Numbered from the stretch's first letter, positions 34,214 to 44,529 are shown. The stretch: 64,000 bases of DNA from QHXM01 sp963697975 (GCA_963697975.1 OY969111.1:2232001-2296000), one strand, 5' to 3'. Notes: generated by a model from the sequence alone, not told the origin. Program-made: numbers and translations.

Positions 34214-35689
34214 TTAACGACTTCGCCATGCTTGTATTGTACTGAGCAGCTTCTTCGCCACGTTCGACTGTGGATTCGCATTCAAGAGCGCGCGAAACTC
34301 GCGCTCGGCTTCAATTAATAAACCTGTGCGCGCGTACAACACACCCAAGGTGAGATGCGAGAGCGGCTTTTGTTTTCGCACGGTTGCGATTTCGTTGAGG
34401 CGCTCGACCTCGGCTATTTTGAATTGCGCCCTTGGCGCAGGCGCGACGGGCGAGGTGATCTCCTGATTGTCTTTGAGCGCCGTCACCTCCCATGAATAGA
34501 TTTTTCCATTTTGAAGTGCGAGCGGCAACGTCCACGCCGTCGCTGATTGCGGATTGCTTTTTGCTACACGATTGAAATCCGAGTCGAAGACGGAAACCGT
34601 GTAATGAGTCGCGCCATCGACGGGCTGCCAGCGCAACGTCGGGCGACTAAGGCTCAAGACAACGCCGACCGGGCCAATTAGTTTGAACGGCAGGCCATCC
34701 GTCGCCTGCCCCATCAGGATTATTTTCCCCCCGGCCAATTCGCTCAAAGATTGCGGCTCCGGCAGACGCTCGGAAGCCAGCGCCGTTTGCACGGCCTTTT
34801 GAGTTTGCGGAGCAACCCCTTCTAAGCCTACGAGTTTACCCTGACTGTCTAAGCCTACTTCCGCACCATTGTCCTTCAAATGAACGACGATTGATGAAGC
34901 GCCTGCCTTTGCGCCTTCCGTTGAACTGTTTGACGATGCTTGATTGTTGTTGCTGCCGGGAGAAGAGGCATTCTCATTACTGCTCGCCAGCGCACCCGTC
35001 GGCGCAGGCGAGGCGGCATTGCCTGGGGGCATTGCCGGAAGAGCAGGATTGTCTCTTTGTTCAGTTTGAGCAGCTTGATTTTGTGTCGGTGCGGTCTTCT
35101 GCTGAATCCACAGCGCCAGAATGAGTAAGACGCAGCCGACCGCCGCGATTATTCCAACGGCACGGGCAGGCGTCCAAAACAGGGACCGTTTCCCAAAGGC
35201 CGGAACCCATCTCCGTCCGGGTTTAGTTTCTTTTTCAATCCATTCGACGCTTCGACCGGCGGCGGGAACTGCCCCTGCGATTGCCTGTAGCCCGGCGGCT
35301 TCCCGGCTGCACTCGGAGCAAATCTCAAGGTGACTCTCGAAAATCGTGCGGTCTGCTTCGTCTAAGACATCATTGTTGTATCTCTTCAGTTCCTCATGTG
35401 AAAGATGGAAGGGTTTCTCTTCAGCAGATGGCATGAATGCTTCTGTCAGAGAGGTGAACGCCAGAGGAGAATGCGCCGGATTGAGAACTCGCCGGAGGCA
35501 GCTTTCGCATCCGATGACATGAGCATCCAACTCACGCCTTTCCATTGGGGTCAACTCCCGCTGCTGGAATTGCGCGACCTCCTGCTCTGTCAGATGTTCC
35601 GTTTCTGTTCTCATCACACTTTCGATTAACCGCTCTACAAATTCTCGTCCCCTCTTCTTAAATCGTTGGCTGAGGCTGTTTCTTACCAC
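34214..35689 (-). CDS. Membrane protein with two zf-HC2 fingers and TPR-like tail (predicted anti-sigma)
   Basis: 491 residues from a GTG; ATG 35614 (residue 26) is an alternative start that removes a basic stretch. Two zf-HC2 anti-sigma modules: HVIGCESC (about 57-64) and HLEICSEC (about 119-126). One membrane helix (VGIIAAVGCVLLILALWIQQ, about 178-197). The outer part has a low-complexity Ser/Asn/Ala-rich linker, a fibronectin/Ig-like strand region (RPTLRWQPVDGATHYTVSVFD), and a helical tail (LGVLYARTGLLIEAEREFRALL) like one or two TPRs. Its gene starts 4 bp after the sigma-like gene ends, so the pair is translationally coupled. Predicted to restrain that sigma factor until an envelope event removes it. 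Confidence 0.82.
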   Translation of the reverse strand: MVRNSLSQRFKKRGREFVERLIESVMRTETEHLTEQEVAQFQQRELTPMERRELDAHVIGCESCLRRVLNPAHSPLAFTSLTEAFMPSAEEKPFHLSHEELKRYNNDVLDEADRTIFESHLEICSECSREAAGLQAIAGAVPAAGRSVEWIEKETKPGRRWVPAFGKRSLFWTPARAVGIIAAVGCVLLILALWIQQKTAPTQNQAAQTEQRDNPALPAMPPGNAASPAPTGALASSNENASSPGSNNNQASSNSSTEGAKAGASSIVVHLKDNGAEVGLDSQGKLVGLEGVAPQTQKAVQTALASERLPEPQSLSELAGGKIILMGQATDGLPFKLIGPVGVVLSLSRPTLRWQPVDGATHYTVSVFDSDFNRVAKSNPQSATAWTLPLALQNGKIYSWEVTALKDNQEITSPVAPAPRAQFKIAEVERLNEIATVRKQKPLSHLTLGVLYARTGLLIEAEREFRALLNANPQSNVAKKLLSTIQAWRSR

Positions 35690-35692
35690 CGC

Positions 35693-36793
35693 TCAGGCAG
35701 ACTTCTGCACATTTGTTTCTTTAGGCTTCATGCGCCGGGCGAGTCGTTCGCGCGCCGTCTTACGCAAATTAATCACCTGCTGCCGTGTGATTCCAAGCAG
35801 CCCGGCGATGCTCGCGTCATCAAGAGGCAGCTTGTTCCAAAGCTCCGCAAACCGCTCTTCAGACAACGAAAGAGCTTCCGCGATCTGCTGTCTGGAAGCT
35901 ATCTTCAGGAATGGAATAAAGGCGATGACGCTGCCGCCCCCGGCGTCTCGCAGATTCAATAACAGGGCAGCGCGTTGTAGACGAGGAAGCTCGCAAACTT
36001 CTGCCCAGAGCTTTTCGAGATGCAGGCGTTGCTCAAGCGCTACATCCACTCTCACGCTGGCGTCAACCATGCTCCCGCGCAGATGGCTGTTTTCATCATC
36101 AAACGATTCCACCGGCTGATCTCTGATTCCCCAAACTTGCGCGGCGATTGACACCAAACGATCAAATTCAATCGGATGCCCCGCGCATCCAAAAATCGCA
36201 GCCAGCAATTCAACAGGCGGCAAAAGCTGCACGTCCACGTTCGGTGAAGCTGCGAGCAGAGCGGCTTTCGGGTTTTCCGTCAATTGTTGCAGTTGAGCCG
36301 TGAGGTGTTCGGGCATCTGCTGCCCCGCAGCTTGCCAGAGGCTGAGGCCGCACAGCCAGCGATGCCCCTCACTTTCCCACAAAGCGAACTCCGCGTTCTG
36401 CCTCAAGTGATGACGAAGCGAACTTTTTAATCGCAGGCGCTGCGGATTTTTCTCCCGGAAATAATCCGCACAGGCAGAGTAGGCTTTAAGGGCAACGTAG
36501 TGATGAAGATTATTGATCGCCTTGCCGTCCGAGTTACTTTTCAGGTGGCGTAATTCTGAGAGGATACTGGTTCGTAAATCACCAGCCAAATCTAAGGCAT
36601 CCTGATTTCGCTCATGCCCCTGAGCGGGATTCAGAGGCACACGCAATTTGTGCTTGATGATTCTGGTGATGATTGGTTCGACTTGTTCGCAGAAGAGCGT
36701 TGCCAGCAGCGTTTCCGACTCAATCTCATCCTTCGCGCAGAGGAATGGAAGCAGTAAGGCATCAACGTCTTGTGTCGTAGTCAGTTGATCCAT
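35693..36793 (-). CDS. Divergent sigma-70-like factor with long central insertion
   Basis: 366 residues. The N-terminal part has a region-2-like pattern (QVEPIITRIIKHKL, then HHYVALKAYSACADYFREKN, where YVALKAYSACADYFR resembles the -10-binding helix). A central part of about 170 residues has no sigma signature. The C-terminus resembles region 4: LPRLQRAALLLNL, then a helix-turn-helix IAGLLGITRQQVINLRKTARERL. An ECF sigma is usually about 180-200 residues, so it is nearly twice that length. The next gene is a zf-HC2 membrane protein 4 bp away, the expected partner. A sigma role is inferred; direct DNA-binding regulation is an alternative. Confidence 0.72.
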   Translation of the reverse strand: MDQLTTTQDVDALLLPFLCAKDEIESETLLATLFCEQVEPIITRIIKHKLRVPLNPAQGHERNQDALDLAGDLRTSILSELRHLKSNSDGKAINNLHHYVALKAYSACADYFREKNPQRLRLKSSLRHHLRQNAEFALWESEGHRWLCGLSLWQAAGQQMPEHLTAQLQQLTENPKAALLAASPNVDVQLLPPVELLAAIFGCAGHPIEFDRLVSIAAQVWGIRDQPVESFDDENSHLRGSMVDASVRVDVALEQRLHLEKLWAEVCELPRLQRAALLLNLRDAGGGSVIAFIPFLKIASRQQIAEALSLSEERFAELWNKLPLDDASIAGLLGITRQQVINLRKTARERLARRMKPKETNVQKSA

Positions 36794-37092
36794 TGGAAGG
36801 TTAAAGGGAATGTGCGCCGCATGCTAGAGCTATTCAACCGGGAATCGCTCGGGTGAGCCGGAGACTAATCGCTCTGTCTTCCGGTGATAAAACATCCGGG
36901 CGCAATTGTGTGCTAAATCTATAGCAAGCGCAAGAGGCATATAATATTGACCACCAACTTAATTATTCTCTTAAAGAGATAGTTGTGCGAGAATCCGGCG
37001 GCAGAAATCAGGGCTGTGTTCGACAACCATTTCAAAGTGCCGAAAGACCGACTGTTTTGCTCTATCGAAGACGAACAGGAGAGACCAATATT

Positions 37093-37812
37093 ATGCCCGG
37101 ACGTAGCCTCAATATTAGTTTGCCTGCATTATTGATTATCGCGCTTGCAATCGCTCAGCTAAACGTTCACGCGCAGTCGGCCATCTTCAATGTCCCGACG
37201 ACAGATGTGCTGCCCCCGCATGAGCTTTATGTTGAAGCGGATTACTTCACTCATCCGGCGTCTTACGCGAACGGGGGCTACCATTCTTTCGGCCCGTCCA
37301 TCATCTATGGCCTGGGCAAGAATCTTGAAATCGGGCTGAATCTTTATTTCACGCGAGCAGCCGAGCCGCAAGCCACAGAGCTTCAGCCCAACGCCAAGTG
37401 GCAATTTTATAAAGACGAGAGAACCGGGTTTGCCGCTGCCGTCGGAGGCCTAGCCATTATTCCCGTCACCCAACGCTCGACGATGAATACTAAGGCGCTG
37501 TTCTACGTAACGCTCAGCCAGAAGATCAAAAAGAAATACGGGCCGCGCTTCACCGCCGGAGCTTACAGCTTCGTGGGTCGAAAGGAGGAGGGTGAAGACA
37601 GAACAGGCATTCTCTTAGGCTATGAGCAGCCTGTGCATAGCAAGCTAACGTTTTTCACCGACTGGTATAGCGGCAATAACTCTTTCGGCTACGCGGCGGC
37701 AGGCATCGGAATCAAGCTTCCCAAAGAACAATTTTTGTATGCCGGTTACAGCTTCGGCAATCAGGGACGCGGGAACAACTGGCTGGGCATTTTGTTTGGT
37801 AGAACTTTTTAA
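37093..37812 (+). CDS. Outer-membrane beta-barrel protein
   Basis: 239 residues from ATG 37093, which has AGGAGA upstream; the frame opens at 36985, but the signal peptide starts at MPGRSLN. Signal peptide (LPALLIIALAIAQLNVHAQ) then a strand-rich region (LYVEADYFTHPA, IIYGLGKNLEIGLNLYF, AGAYSFVGRK) and a final strand LGILFGRTF ending in Phe, the classic barrel-insertion signal. Function unknown. The 299-bp region before it (36794-37092) is divergent to the sigma-like gene. It holds a TATAAT at 36940-36945 without a good -35. Confidence 0.75.
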   Translation: MPGRSLNISLPALLIIALAIAQLNVHAQSAIFNVPTTDVLPPHELYVEADYFTHPASYANGGYHSFGPSIIYGLGKNLEIGLNLYFTRAAEPQATELQPNAKWQFYKDERTGFAAAVGGLAIIPVTQRSTMNTKALFYVTLSQKIKKKYGPRFTAGAYSFVGRKEEGEDRTGILLGYEQPVHSKLTFFTDWYSGNNSFGYAAAGIGIKLPKEQFLYAGYSFGNQGRGNNWLGILFGRTF

Positions 37813-38136
37813 GGACCATATGGCCCACAACCCGGTAGGCCGCAAAAGGCCCATTCTTCCAAGGCTTTTTGCATGACTGATAAAACGCTTGCTCCGTATA
37901 ATTTTCTATGCTACTGTGCGCCGCATCCAGTAGAGGTTTTTAAGGTCCAAAGAGACGCCCAGCTCTTTAAGTTTCTGTAAATTTAGTTACCGCAGGTCGT
38001 CCCTCGGAGTTACACTTTCTCTCGCTGCTAGTGACTGTATTTCATCAATTGCCACAGGTTAACGCTTGCGCTTCTCCACCCAATTGAGAAGCGTCTCCGT
38101 CAGATTTCCGTCACCCCATAAAGAGGACGTACACCC
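37813..38136 (+). other. Leader region before the giant surface protein
   Basis: 324 bp. TATAAT at 37896-37901 without a good -35; a short stem (8 bp, 38069-38076 / 38086-38093); a GAGGA ribosome site ten bases before the ATG. If this -10 is used the leader is about 230 nt. I could not match it to a known riboswitch. Confidence 0.4.
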
Positions 38137-41100
38137 ATGAAATCATTTACCCCCGACCCCCAGCTTCGCAATGCGAAAGTTTTTACGGCTCTGCTCATCA
38201 CTTTTGTCTTTCTTGTAACACCAATCATGCCGGTCGTGGCCGCCGTAGCACGCAGCGCAGGCCACGCTAAATCCAATTCATCAAGCACTAATCCCGCAGC
38301 AAGCGAGGCCCTCAAGCCGCACGCCCCTGCGCCCACTACTATTGAAGCGACTAAAGCCGATTCATTCCCAGACCCAAACAATGATGGCAAGGCCAAACCC
38401 GGCGACACCATTACTTATGATGTAAACGTTAAAAACTCGGGCGCGGTGGACGCAACGGGCGTCAACTTCACGGACACGATTGACCCGAACACGACGCTCG
38501 TGCCCGGCTCGCTCAGAGTTTCGCCGCTGGCATTCGCCGACAGCTACAACGCGACGGCAAATACTCCTTTGAACATCCCCGCGCCGGGCGTTCTGATGAA
38601 CGACACGGGCACGCCCGCACCGACCGCTCAACCGATTGTCGCAGGCGCGACCACACAGGGCGGAACCGTCACGCTCAATGCTGACGGCAGCTTTACTTAC
38701 ACCCCGCCCTCTCCCGTCTTTACCGGAACAGACAGTTTTACCTACACGGCGACCAACGGCTTATCGCCGGACGACACGGCGACTGTGACGATTAACGTGG
38801 ACGAAGGCCCGGCTGTGACCACGACCACCCCCGCCAACGGCGCGAACAATGTGCCGACAAACACGAACATCACGGTCAACTTCTCTGAGCCGGTCAACGC
38901 CACCACCAGTTCATTCGTCATCGAATGTCCGACGGGTTCGCCGCAAGCCTACACGCTGAGCGCTTCGCCCGCCGCCGCTTTCACGCTAGACCCTGTGGCA
39001 GACCTCCCGGCGGGGACGACCTGCACGGTGACGGTCGTCGCCAGTCAGATTTCGGATGCCGATGCGTTTGATCCGCCGGACCAGATGGCCGCCAACTATG
39101 TCTTCAGCTTCAGCCTCAAGCCCGTCGCCGTAGACGATATGGAGACGGCCACCGGCAACGTCCGCATTGATTCCGCCAACTCCGGCTACAGCGTTCTCGC
39201 CAACGATCAGGGCGCTGGCCTCATCATCACCGCCTACGACGCGACCAGCGCAAATGGCGGCAGCGTCAACATGAATACGGCGACGGGCACGTTCACCTAC
39301 AACCCGCCGCGCGGCTTCGAGGGCGCGGACAGTTTCAATTACACGATCAGCACTGCGGGCGGAAGCGATGTGGGCACGGTCGTGATTACCGTCACCGACA
39401 TGCTCTGGTTTATCAACAATGCGCCCGGCGCTTGCGTTTCGGGTTGCGACGGTCGCCTGACGAACCCGTACACCAGTCTGGCCGCGTTTGAGGCCGACAA
39501 CGGCAGCGCAGGGACGGGCAACCCGGAAACTGGCGACCATATCTTCATCTACTCAGGGACGGGCGACTACACCGCCCCGCTGACTCTCGAAAACAACCAG
39601 CGCGTCATCGGGCAGGGCGCTACCTCGTCAATCGAGACGCTCGCAGGCATAACGTTCGCGCCCGACAGCGACCCGACGCCGTCCACCGGCGGGACCAACC
39701 CGACGATTACCAGCGCGGGCAACGGCATCAACCTTGCCCAGAACAACAGCCTTCATGGCCTGACAATCAGCAACACGACGGGCACAGGCGTTTCCGGCAC
39801 TAACTTCGGAACGCTGACCGTCTCCGAGCATGTCATCGTCAATAACACGACTGGCGTTCCGGTCAATCTCAGCACCGGCGATCTGGCCGCAACCTTCCAG
39901 AGCATCTCTTCAAACGGCGCGGCCAATGGCATCGTGCTTAACACCACGACGGGCAATTTCAGCGTCTCCGGCAACGGCGGCAGTTGTACGTCTGCGGCCT
40001 CCTGCACGGGCGGCGCGATTCTCAACTCAACCAGCGGCGTCTCGTTGACCAATGCTTCCAGCGTCTCGCTCGACCGCGTGTTCATCCAGAACAGTACCGA
40101 CAGCGGCGTCAAGGGCACGCTTGTCACGAATTTCACTTTCACGAACGGCGTGATTGACAATTCAGGAACGGGCGGCAGTGTGAACACCTCGAACATCGCG
40201 TTCAATACTCAGGTGGTAGGAACTGAGAACAATCTGGGCGGCACGCTGACCGTCACGGGCAGCACGCTCACCAACGCGTTCTATCACGGCATTGATATCT
40301 TCAACTTCAACGGGACGCTGACGAGCGCGAACATCTCGAACAACATCATCACCAGCACCAACTCGACCGCGACCTCGAAGGGTTCGGGCATTCGCCTGAT
40401 AGCCTTCGGCTCGGCCACGACCGTTGCGAGCGTGACGGCGGCGACCATCAGCGGCAACACCATCTCCAACTTCCCCTCCGGGGCTGGAATCATTGCTCAG
40501 GGCGGCAACGCCAATGCCGCCGGAGTTGCCGGAACATTCGGCATTGCCGGTAGCGCGACCGACATCATCGGCATCACCGGCAATACGATTAAGGGTAACA
40601 GCCCGGCGATCAGGATGGGCACCAACGCCATCGTGACATCAGTCAATGGCAAGGGGCAGGGCAACTTCAACATCTCGAACAACGGGACACTCGCCAACCC
40701 GATCACGAACATCACGGGCAACGTCATCGTGAACTCCTCGCTCGGCGTGGCGACCGTGACCTCCACGATTTCAAACAACGTCATCGTGGCGAATCACCAG
40801 GTAGCCTTCGGCGGGCCGGTAGGAATCAGCATCGGCGCAGACCAAACCGCTGGGATCGGCACTACGGCGAGCCTGACAATCGGAGTCGCCAACAACAACA
40901 TCAGCCAGGTTGACGGCAACGGCATTCTCGCCACCGCGCGACAGAACACCACGCTGAACATCACGATTAAGAACAATACTGTGGCAGCTCCTTTGAGCGG
41001 TTTCAGACCGGGCATCCGCGTGGACTCCAACCCCGTCGCCGCCGGAAACACGAACGTCTGCCTGGACATTCTGGGCAACACGAGCGCGGGCAGCGGCGGC

Positions 41101-44100
41101 TTCCTCGGCATCGGCCTGCGTAAGCAGGGAACGAACCCTGCGGTTAACGTCTTCGGCATCGAAGGCATGTCGGCAACCGCATCGCCCGGCATCGAGGCAT
41201 TCGTCGACGGTCAGAATCCAGCAGGCGGCGGCACGCAACTCATCTCTGCCACCAGCGGATTCTCCAACTGCTCTTCCGCTCCGGTGGCGATGAACACGCC
41301 ATTGACAAACCGGCAAGACGAACTCGCGCAGGCGGACAAGTCTTCACAAAACAACAACGCTGACTCATTGCTCGTCGCGTCTAACGGCGACAATGCTGCC
41401 GCGAATAAACGCGCGACTGATTCAACCGAACTGTATTTGGCTCACGCACGCTCGACACAGAAAGCGCGTAAGAGCAGCACAGCTTCGGTGACAGCGAAAG
41501 CGCTGACCTTGAGTCCGGCTGCGCCAGCAGCGCCGTCCGGCGAGACAGTCAACACCACCATCGGCACGCTGCCTGCGGGCAAGACCGTCCACATCCAGTT
41601 CCAGGTGACGGTTGACAACCCGCTACCGTCTTCGGTCACGCAGGTTTCGAATCAGGGCACAGTTTCGGGCGACAACTTTACGAGCGTCCAAACGGACGAC
41701 ACGACAGTCGGTGGCTCAGCCGACCCGACCGTCACTCCGATTCTGACGCCGCCCGACATCGCCATCCACGACGCCTCGGCTTCAGAGCCTCCGAGCGGCT
41801 CTGCGCCAGCCGCCTTCTCGGTGGTTCTCTCACACGCCTATTCGCAGCCCGTTACCGTCAGCTACACCACAGCAACGGGAGGCGCTAACCCCGCGACCGC
41901 CGGTTCGGATTACACCACGACCAGCGGCTCGGTCACCTTCAATCCGGGCGAGACCATTCAGACCATCTCCGTCCCCGTACTCGCCGATGGCGACAACTCG
42001 GAGACAGACGAGACGTTCCTCGTCAATCTCACGGGAACGAACGTTGGAACTATTACAGACAATCAGGCCGTCGGCACGATTACGACGGGCAGCACACCAG
42101 GCACGGTCGTCATCAGCGAGCTACGCACTTCCGGCCCCGCTGGTTCGGACGATGACTTCGTCGAACTGCTCAACAACACGGACGCTGACATCACCGTGCA
42201 GGCTTCGGACGCTTCCGCCGGTTGGGCGTTGGCGAAGGTTGGCGCAAGTTGCTCTGACACGCCAATCATCGTCGCCGTCATCCCGAACGGAACGGTGATT
42301 CCGGCACGTGGAAACTATCTGCTCGTCGGCTCTGCCTACAGCCTCGGCGTGTATGCGACAGGCGACCAGACCTTAACCTCCAACATCGAGGACGACCGCA
42401 ACGTTGCCCTCTTCAATACGGCGGACCTCTCCAATTTCCAGACCGGCACACGTCTTGACGCGGTCGGCTTTGGCACGAACACGGGCAACAACTGTGATCT
42501 CGTCAGGGAAGGCGCAACGCTTCAACCCGCTGGCGGAAGCCTCTCCGAGTACAGCTTCGTGCGCGAGGTGGATAAGGGCGAGACGCTCGACACGAATGAC
42601 AACGCGGCTGACTTCCGTGTGGTCTCGACGACTCCGGGCAATCCGGTCGGCAGCAACAACACGCCGACTTTAGGCGCACCGGGGCCGGAGAACGCGACGG
42701 GCGCTCGCGGGCCAGTTCCCTGCAACGTACCCGGCACGGCCAAGTTCGACAGGGCGCGCCTTGATGCATCACAGGCGGTCGGCGCAGCGCCGAACCTCGT
42801 CCACGATGCGACCTCCGACCCATTGAATAACAGCACCTACGGCACAATGGACTTCCGCCGCAGGTTCACCAACAACACGGGCGGGAGCGTGACGCGCTTA
42901 CGCTTCCGTATCGTGGATATGACGACCTCTCCGCCAGCATCCGGCTCAGCAGCAGACTTGCGCGCACGTACCTCCACACCCATCGCGGTGAACGGAGTCA
43001 ACGACGCTGCCACCTGCAACGGCTCAGCCCCGTGCAACGTGCTCGTAGCGGGAACGACGCTTGAGACACCGCCCGTGCAGGCTCTGGGCGGCGGCGTCAA
43101 TTCCACACTGGCGGCGGGCACTATCACACTCGGCACACCGCTGGCTAACGGAGCATCCGCAAACCTGCGCTTCCTCTTCGGCATCGAGCAACATGGCGAT
43201 TACCATATCGGCATCGTCATCGAGACGCTGACGAGCGGCAATCTGGGTCAGGATATCTGGGAGTTGAGAGGCCACACCCAGAACGGCGGAGATTCGGACG
43301 GCGGCTGCAACACGCCGCCTGTGGCAAACGCCGGGGCAGACCAGACAATCGAGTGCGCTGGCGCTTCCACGTCCGTGACGCTTAACGGGTCTGCATCCAC
43401 AGACCCCGACGGCGACACGCCGCTCACTTACGAATGGCGCGAGGGCGTAACGGTGCTCGGCACGGGCGTGACGCTCAACACCTCACTCCCGTTTGGCCCA
43501 CACACCATCACGCTCAAGGTCACAGACCCGTCGGGCGCTTTCAGCGAGGACACGGTCAGCGTCAACATCGTTGACACGACAGATCCGATGATTACCGCCC
43601 CGCCGAACGTGAGCGTTTCGACCGGGCCGGGGGCGACCTCCTGCGGCGCGTTCGTCAGCAACGCCACGCTTGGCAACGCTACTGCCTCAGATGGCTGCTC
43701 TGCGACCGTCACCATCACACGCACGGGTGTGCCCGCCGGGAATAACTTCCCCGTCGGCACAACCATCGTCACCTACACAGCCGATGACGGGCATGGTCAC
43801 ACCAAGAGCGCCATGCAGAGCGTTACCGTCACGGACAACACGCCGCCGACTTTGAGCGTCCCGCCGAATCAGACGGTCAACGCTCCGCCCAACTCGTGCA
43901 GCGCCAACGTCAATCCGGGCACGGCAACGGCCACCGATAACTGTCCCGGCGTCACCGTCACAGGGACGCGCAGCGACAGTCAACCGTTGAACGCTCCGTA
44001 CCCGGTCGGCGTGACCACGATCACGTGGAAGGCGAAGGACGCGGCGAACAACATAACAACGGGCACGCAGACCATCACGGTCAAAGATGCAACCCCGCCG

Positions 44101-44502
44101 GTCATTACGCTCACAACGGGCACGATCACGCTCAGCCCGCCCAATCACTCGTACCAGACCTTCACCATCGCCAATCTGGTCGCCAGCGTTAGCGACCAGT
44201 GCGACGCGAGCGTTGACATCAACGATGTGGTGATCTCGCAGGTCACGAGCGACGAGATTGAGAACGGCAACGGCGACGGCAACACCGATGACGACATCGT
44301 CATCACTCCTGACTGCAAGTCGGTGCAACTGAGGCGCGAGCGCCAGGGTGGCGGCGACGGTCGCGTTTACAAGATCACTCTGAAGGTCAAGGATTCGAGT
44401 GGTAATGTGACGACCGCCGTGCGCCAGATCATCGTGCCGAAGTCGGGTAGCACAGCCACAGACAGCGGGGTTCATTACACCGTCAACGGCTGCACTCCGT
44501 AG
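38137..44502 (+). CDS. Giant secreted multi-domain surface protein
   Basis: 2121 residues. Signal peptide at 1-38 (ALLITFVFLVTPIMPVVAA). Order, with approximate residues: first half of a DUF11 domain (75-125), cadherin/VCBS-like DGSFTYTP module (130-225), SbsA-type Ig (230-325), second VCBS-like module (328-420), a parallel beta-helix rich in Asn/Thr/Gly (465-1045), the second half of DUF11 (1135-1205), Calx-beta (1207-1315), lamin-tail-like domain (1322-1490), an unknown strand-rich part (1525-1710), PKD-like (1727-1815), and HYR modules (1817-1985). It ends TVNGCTP with no sortase, PEP-CTERM or T9SS tail. It probably sits on the cell surface as an adhesin or matrix protein. DUF11 is interrupted by about 1000 residues. 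Confidence 0.88.
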   Translation: MKSFTPDPQLRNAKVFTALLITFVFLVTPIMPVVAAVARSAGHAKSNSSSTNPAASEALKPHAPAPTTIEATKADSFPDPNNDGKAKPGDTITYDVNVKNSGAVDATGVNFTDTIDPNTTLVPGSLRVSPLAFADSYNATANTPLNIPAPGVLMNDTGTPAPTAQPIVAGATTQGGTVTLNADGSFTYTPPSPVFTGTDSFTYTATNGLSPDDTATVTINVDEGPAVTTTTPANGANNVPTNTNITVNFSEPVNATTSSFVIECPTGSPQAYTLSASPAAAFTLDPVADLPAGTTCTVTVVASQISDADAFDPPDQMAANYVFSFSLKPVAVDDMETATGNVRIDSANSGYSVLANDQGAGLIITAYDATSANGGSVNMNTATGTFTYNPPRGFEGADSFNYTISTAGGSDVGTVVITVTDMLWFINNAPGACVSGCDGRLTNPYTSLAAFEADNGSAGTGNPETGDHIFIYSGTGDYTAPLTLENNQRVIGQGATSSIETLAGITFAPDSDPTPSTGGTNPTITSAGNGINLAQNNSLHGLTISNTTGTGVSGTNFGTLTVSEHVIVNNTTGVPVNLSTGDLAATFQSISSNGAANGIVLNTTTGNFSVSGNGGSCTSAASCTGGAILNSTSGVSLTNASSVSLDRVFIQNSTDSGVKGTLVTNFTFTNGVIDNSGTGGSVNTSNIAFNTQVVGTENNLGGTLTVTGSTLTNAFYHGIDIFNFNGTLTSANISNNIITSTNSTATSKGSGIRLIAFGSATTVASVTAATISGNTISNFPSGAGIIAQGGNANAAGVAGTFGIAGSATDIIGITGNTIKGNSPAIRMGTNAIVTSVNGKGQGNFNISNNGTLANPITNITGNVIVNSSLGVATVTSTISNNVIVANHQVAFGGPVGISIGADQTAGIGTTASLTIGVANNNISQVDGNGILATARQNTTLNITIKNNTVAAPLSGFRPGIRVDSNPVAAGNTNVCLDILGNTSAGSGGFLGIGLRKQGTNPAVNVFGIEGMSATASPGIEAFVDGQNPAGGGTQLISATSGFSNCSSAPVAMNTPLTNRQDELAQADKSSQNNNADSLLVASNGDNAAANKRATDSTELYLAHARSTQKARKSSTASVTAKALTLSPAAPAAPSGETVNTTIGTLPAGKTVHIQFQVTVDNPLPSSVTQVSNQGTVSGDNFTSVQTDDTTVGGSADPTVTPILTPPDIAIHDASASEPPSGSAPAAFSVVLSHAYSQPVTVSYTTATGGANPATAGSDYTTTSGSVTFNPGETIQTISVPVLADGDNSETDETFLVNLTGTNVGTITDNQAVGTITTGSTPGTVVISELRTSGPAGSDDDFVELLNNTDADITVQASDASAGWALAKVGASCSDTPIIVAVIPNGTVIPARGNYLLVGSAYSLGVYATGDQTLTSNIEDDRNVALFNTADLSNFQTGTRLDAVGFGTNTGNNCDLVREGATLQPAGGSLSEYSFVREVDKGETLDTNDNAADFRVVSTTPGNPVGSNNTPTLGAPGPENATGARGPVPCNVPGTAKFDRARLDASQAVGAAPNLVHDATSDPLNNSTYGTMDFRRRFTNNTGGSVTRLRFRIVDMTTSPPASGSAADLRARTSTPIAVNGVNDAATCNGSAPCNVLVAGTTLETPPVQALGGGVNSTLAAGTITLGTPLANGASANLRFLFGIEQHGDYHIGIVIETLTSGNLGQDIWELRGHTQNGGDSDGGCNTPPVANAGADQTIECAGASTSVTLNGSASTDPDGDTPLTYEWREGVTVLGTGVTLNTSLPFGPHTITLKVTDPSGAFSEDTVSVNIVDTTDPMITAPPNVSVSTGPGATSCGAFVSNATLGNATASDGCSATVTITRTGVPAGNNFPVGTTIVTYTADDGHGHTKSAMQSVTVTDNTPPTLSVPPNQTVNAPPNSCSANVNPGTATATDNCPGVTVTGTRSDSQPLNAPYPVGVTTITWKAKDAANNITTGTQTITVKDATPPVITLTTGTITLSPPNHSYQTFTIANLVASVSDQCDASVDINDVVISQVTSDEIENGNGDGNTDDDIVITPDCKSVQLRRERQGGGDGRVYKITLKVKDSSGNVTTAVRQIIVPKSGSTATDSGVHYTVNGCTP

Positions 44503-44529
44503 CTGTGTGATGTTCCCAGGATGGAAGGT

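Noticed and set aside
37813..38136. Possible riboswitch before the giant surface protein
   Set aside because: No match to the conserved cores I know (cyclic di-GMP, SAM, cobalamin, glycine); only a short stem is seen.
43687..44475. 262-codon minus-strand open frame
   Set aside because: Antisense to the 3' part of the giant surface protein gene; Arg/Val/Asp-rich composition typical of shadow frames.
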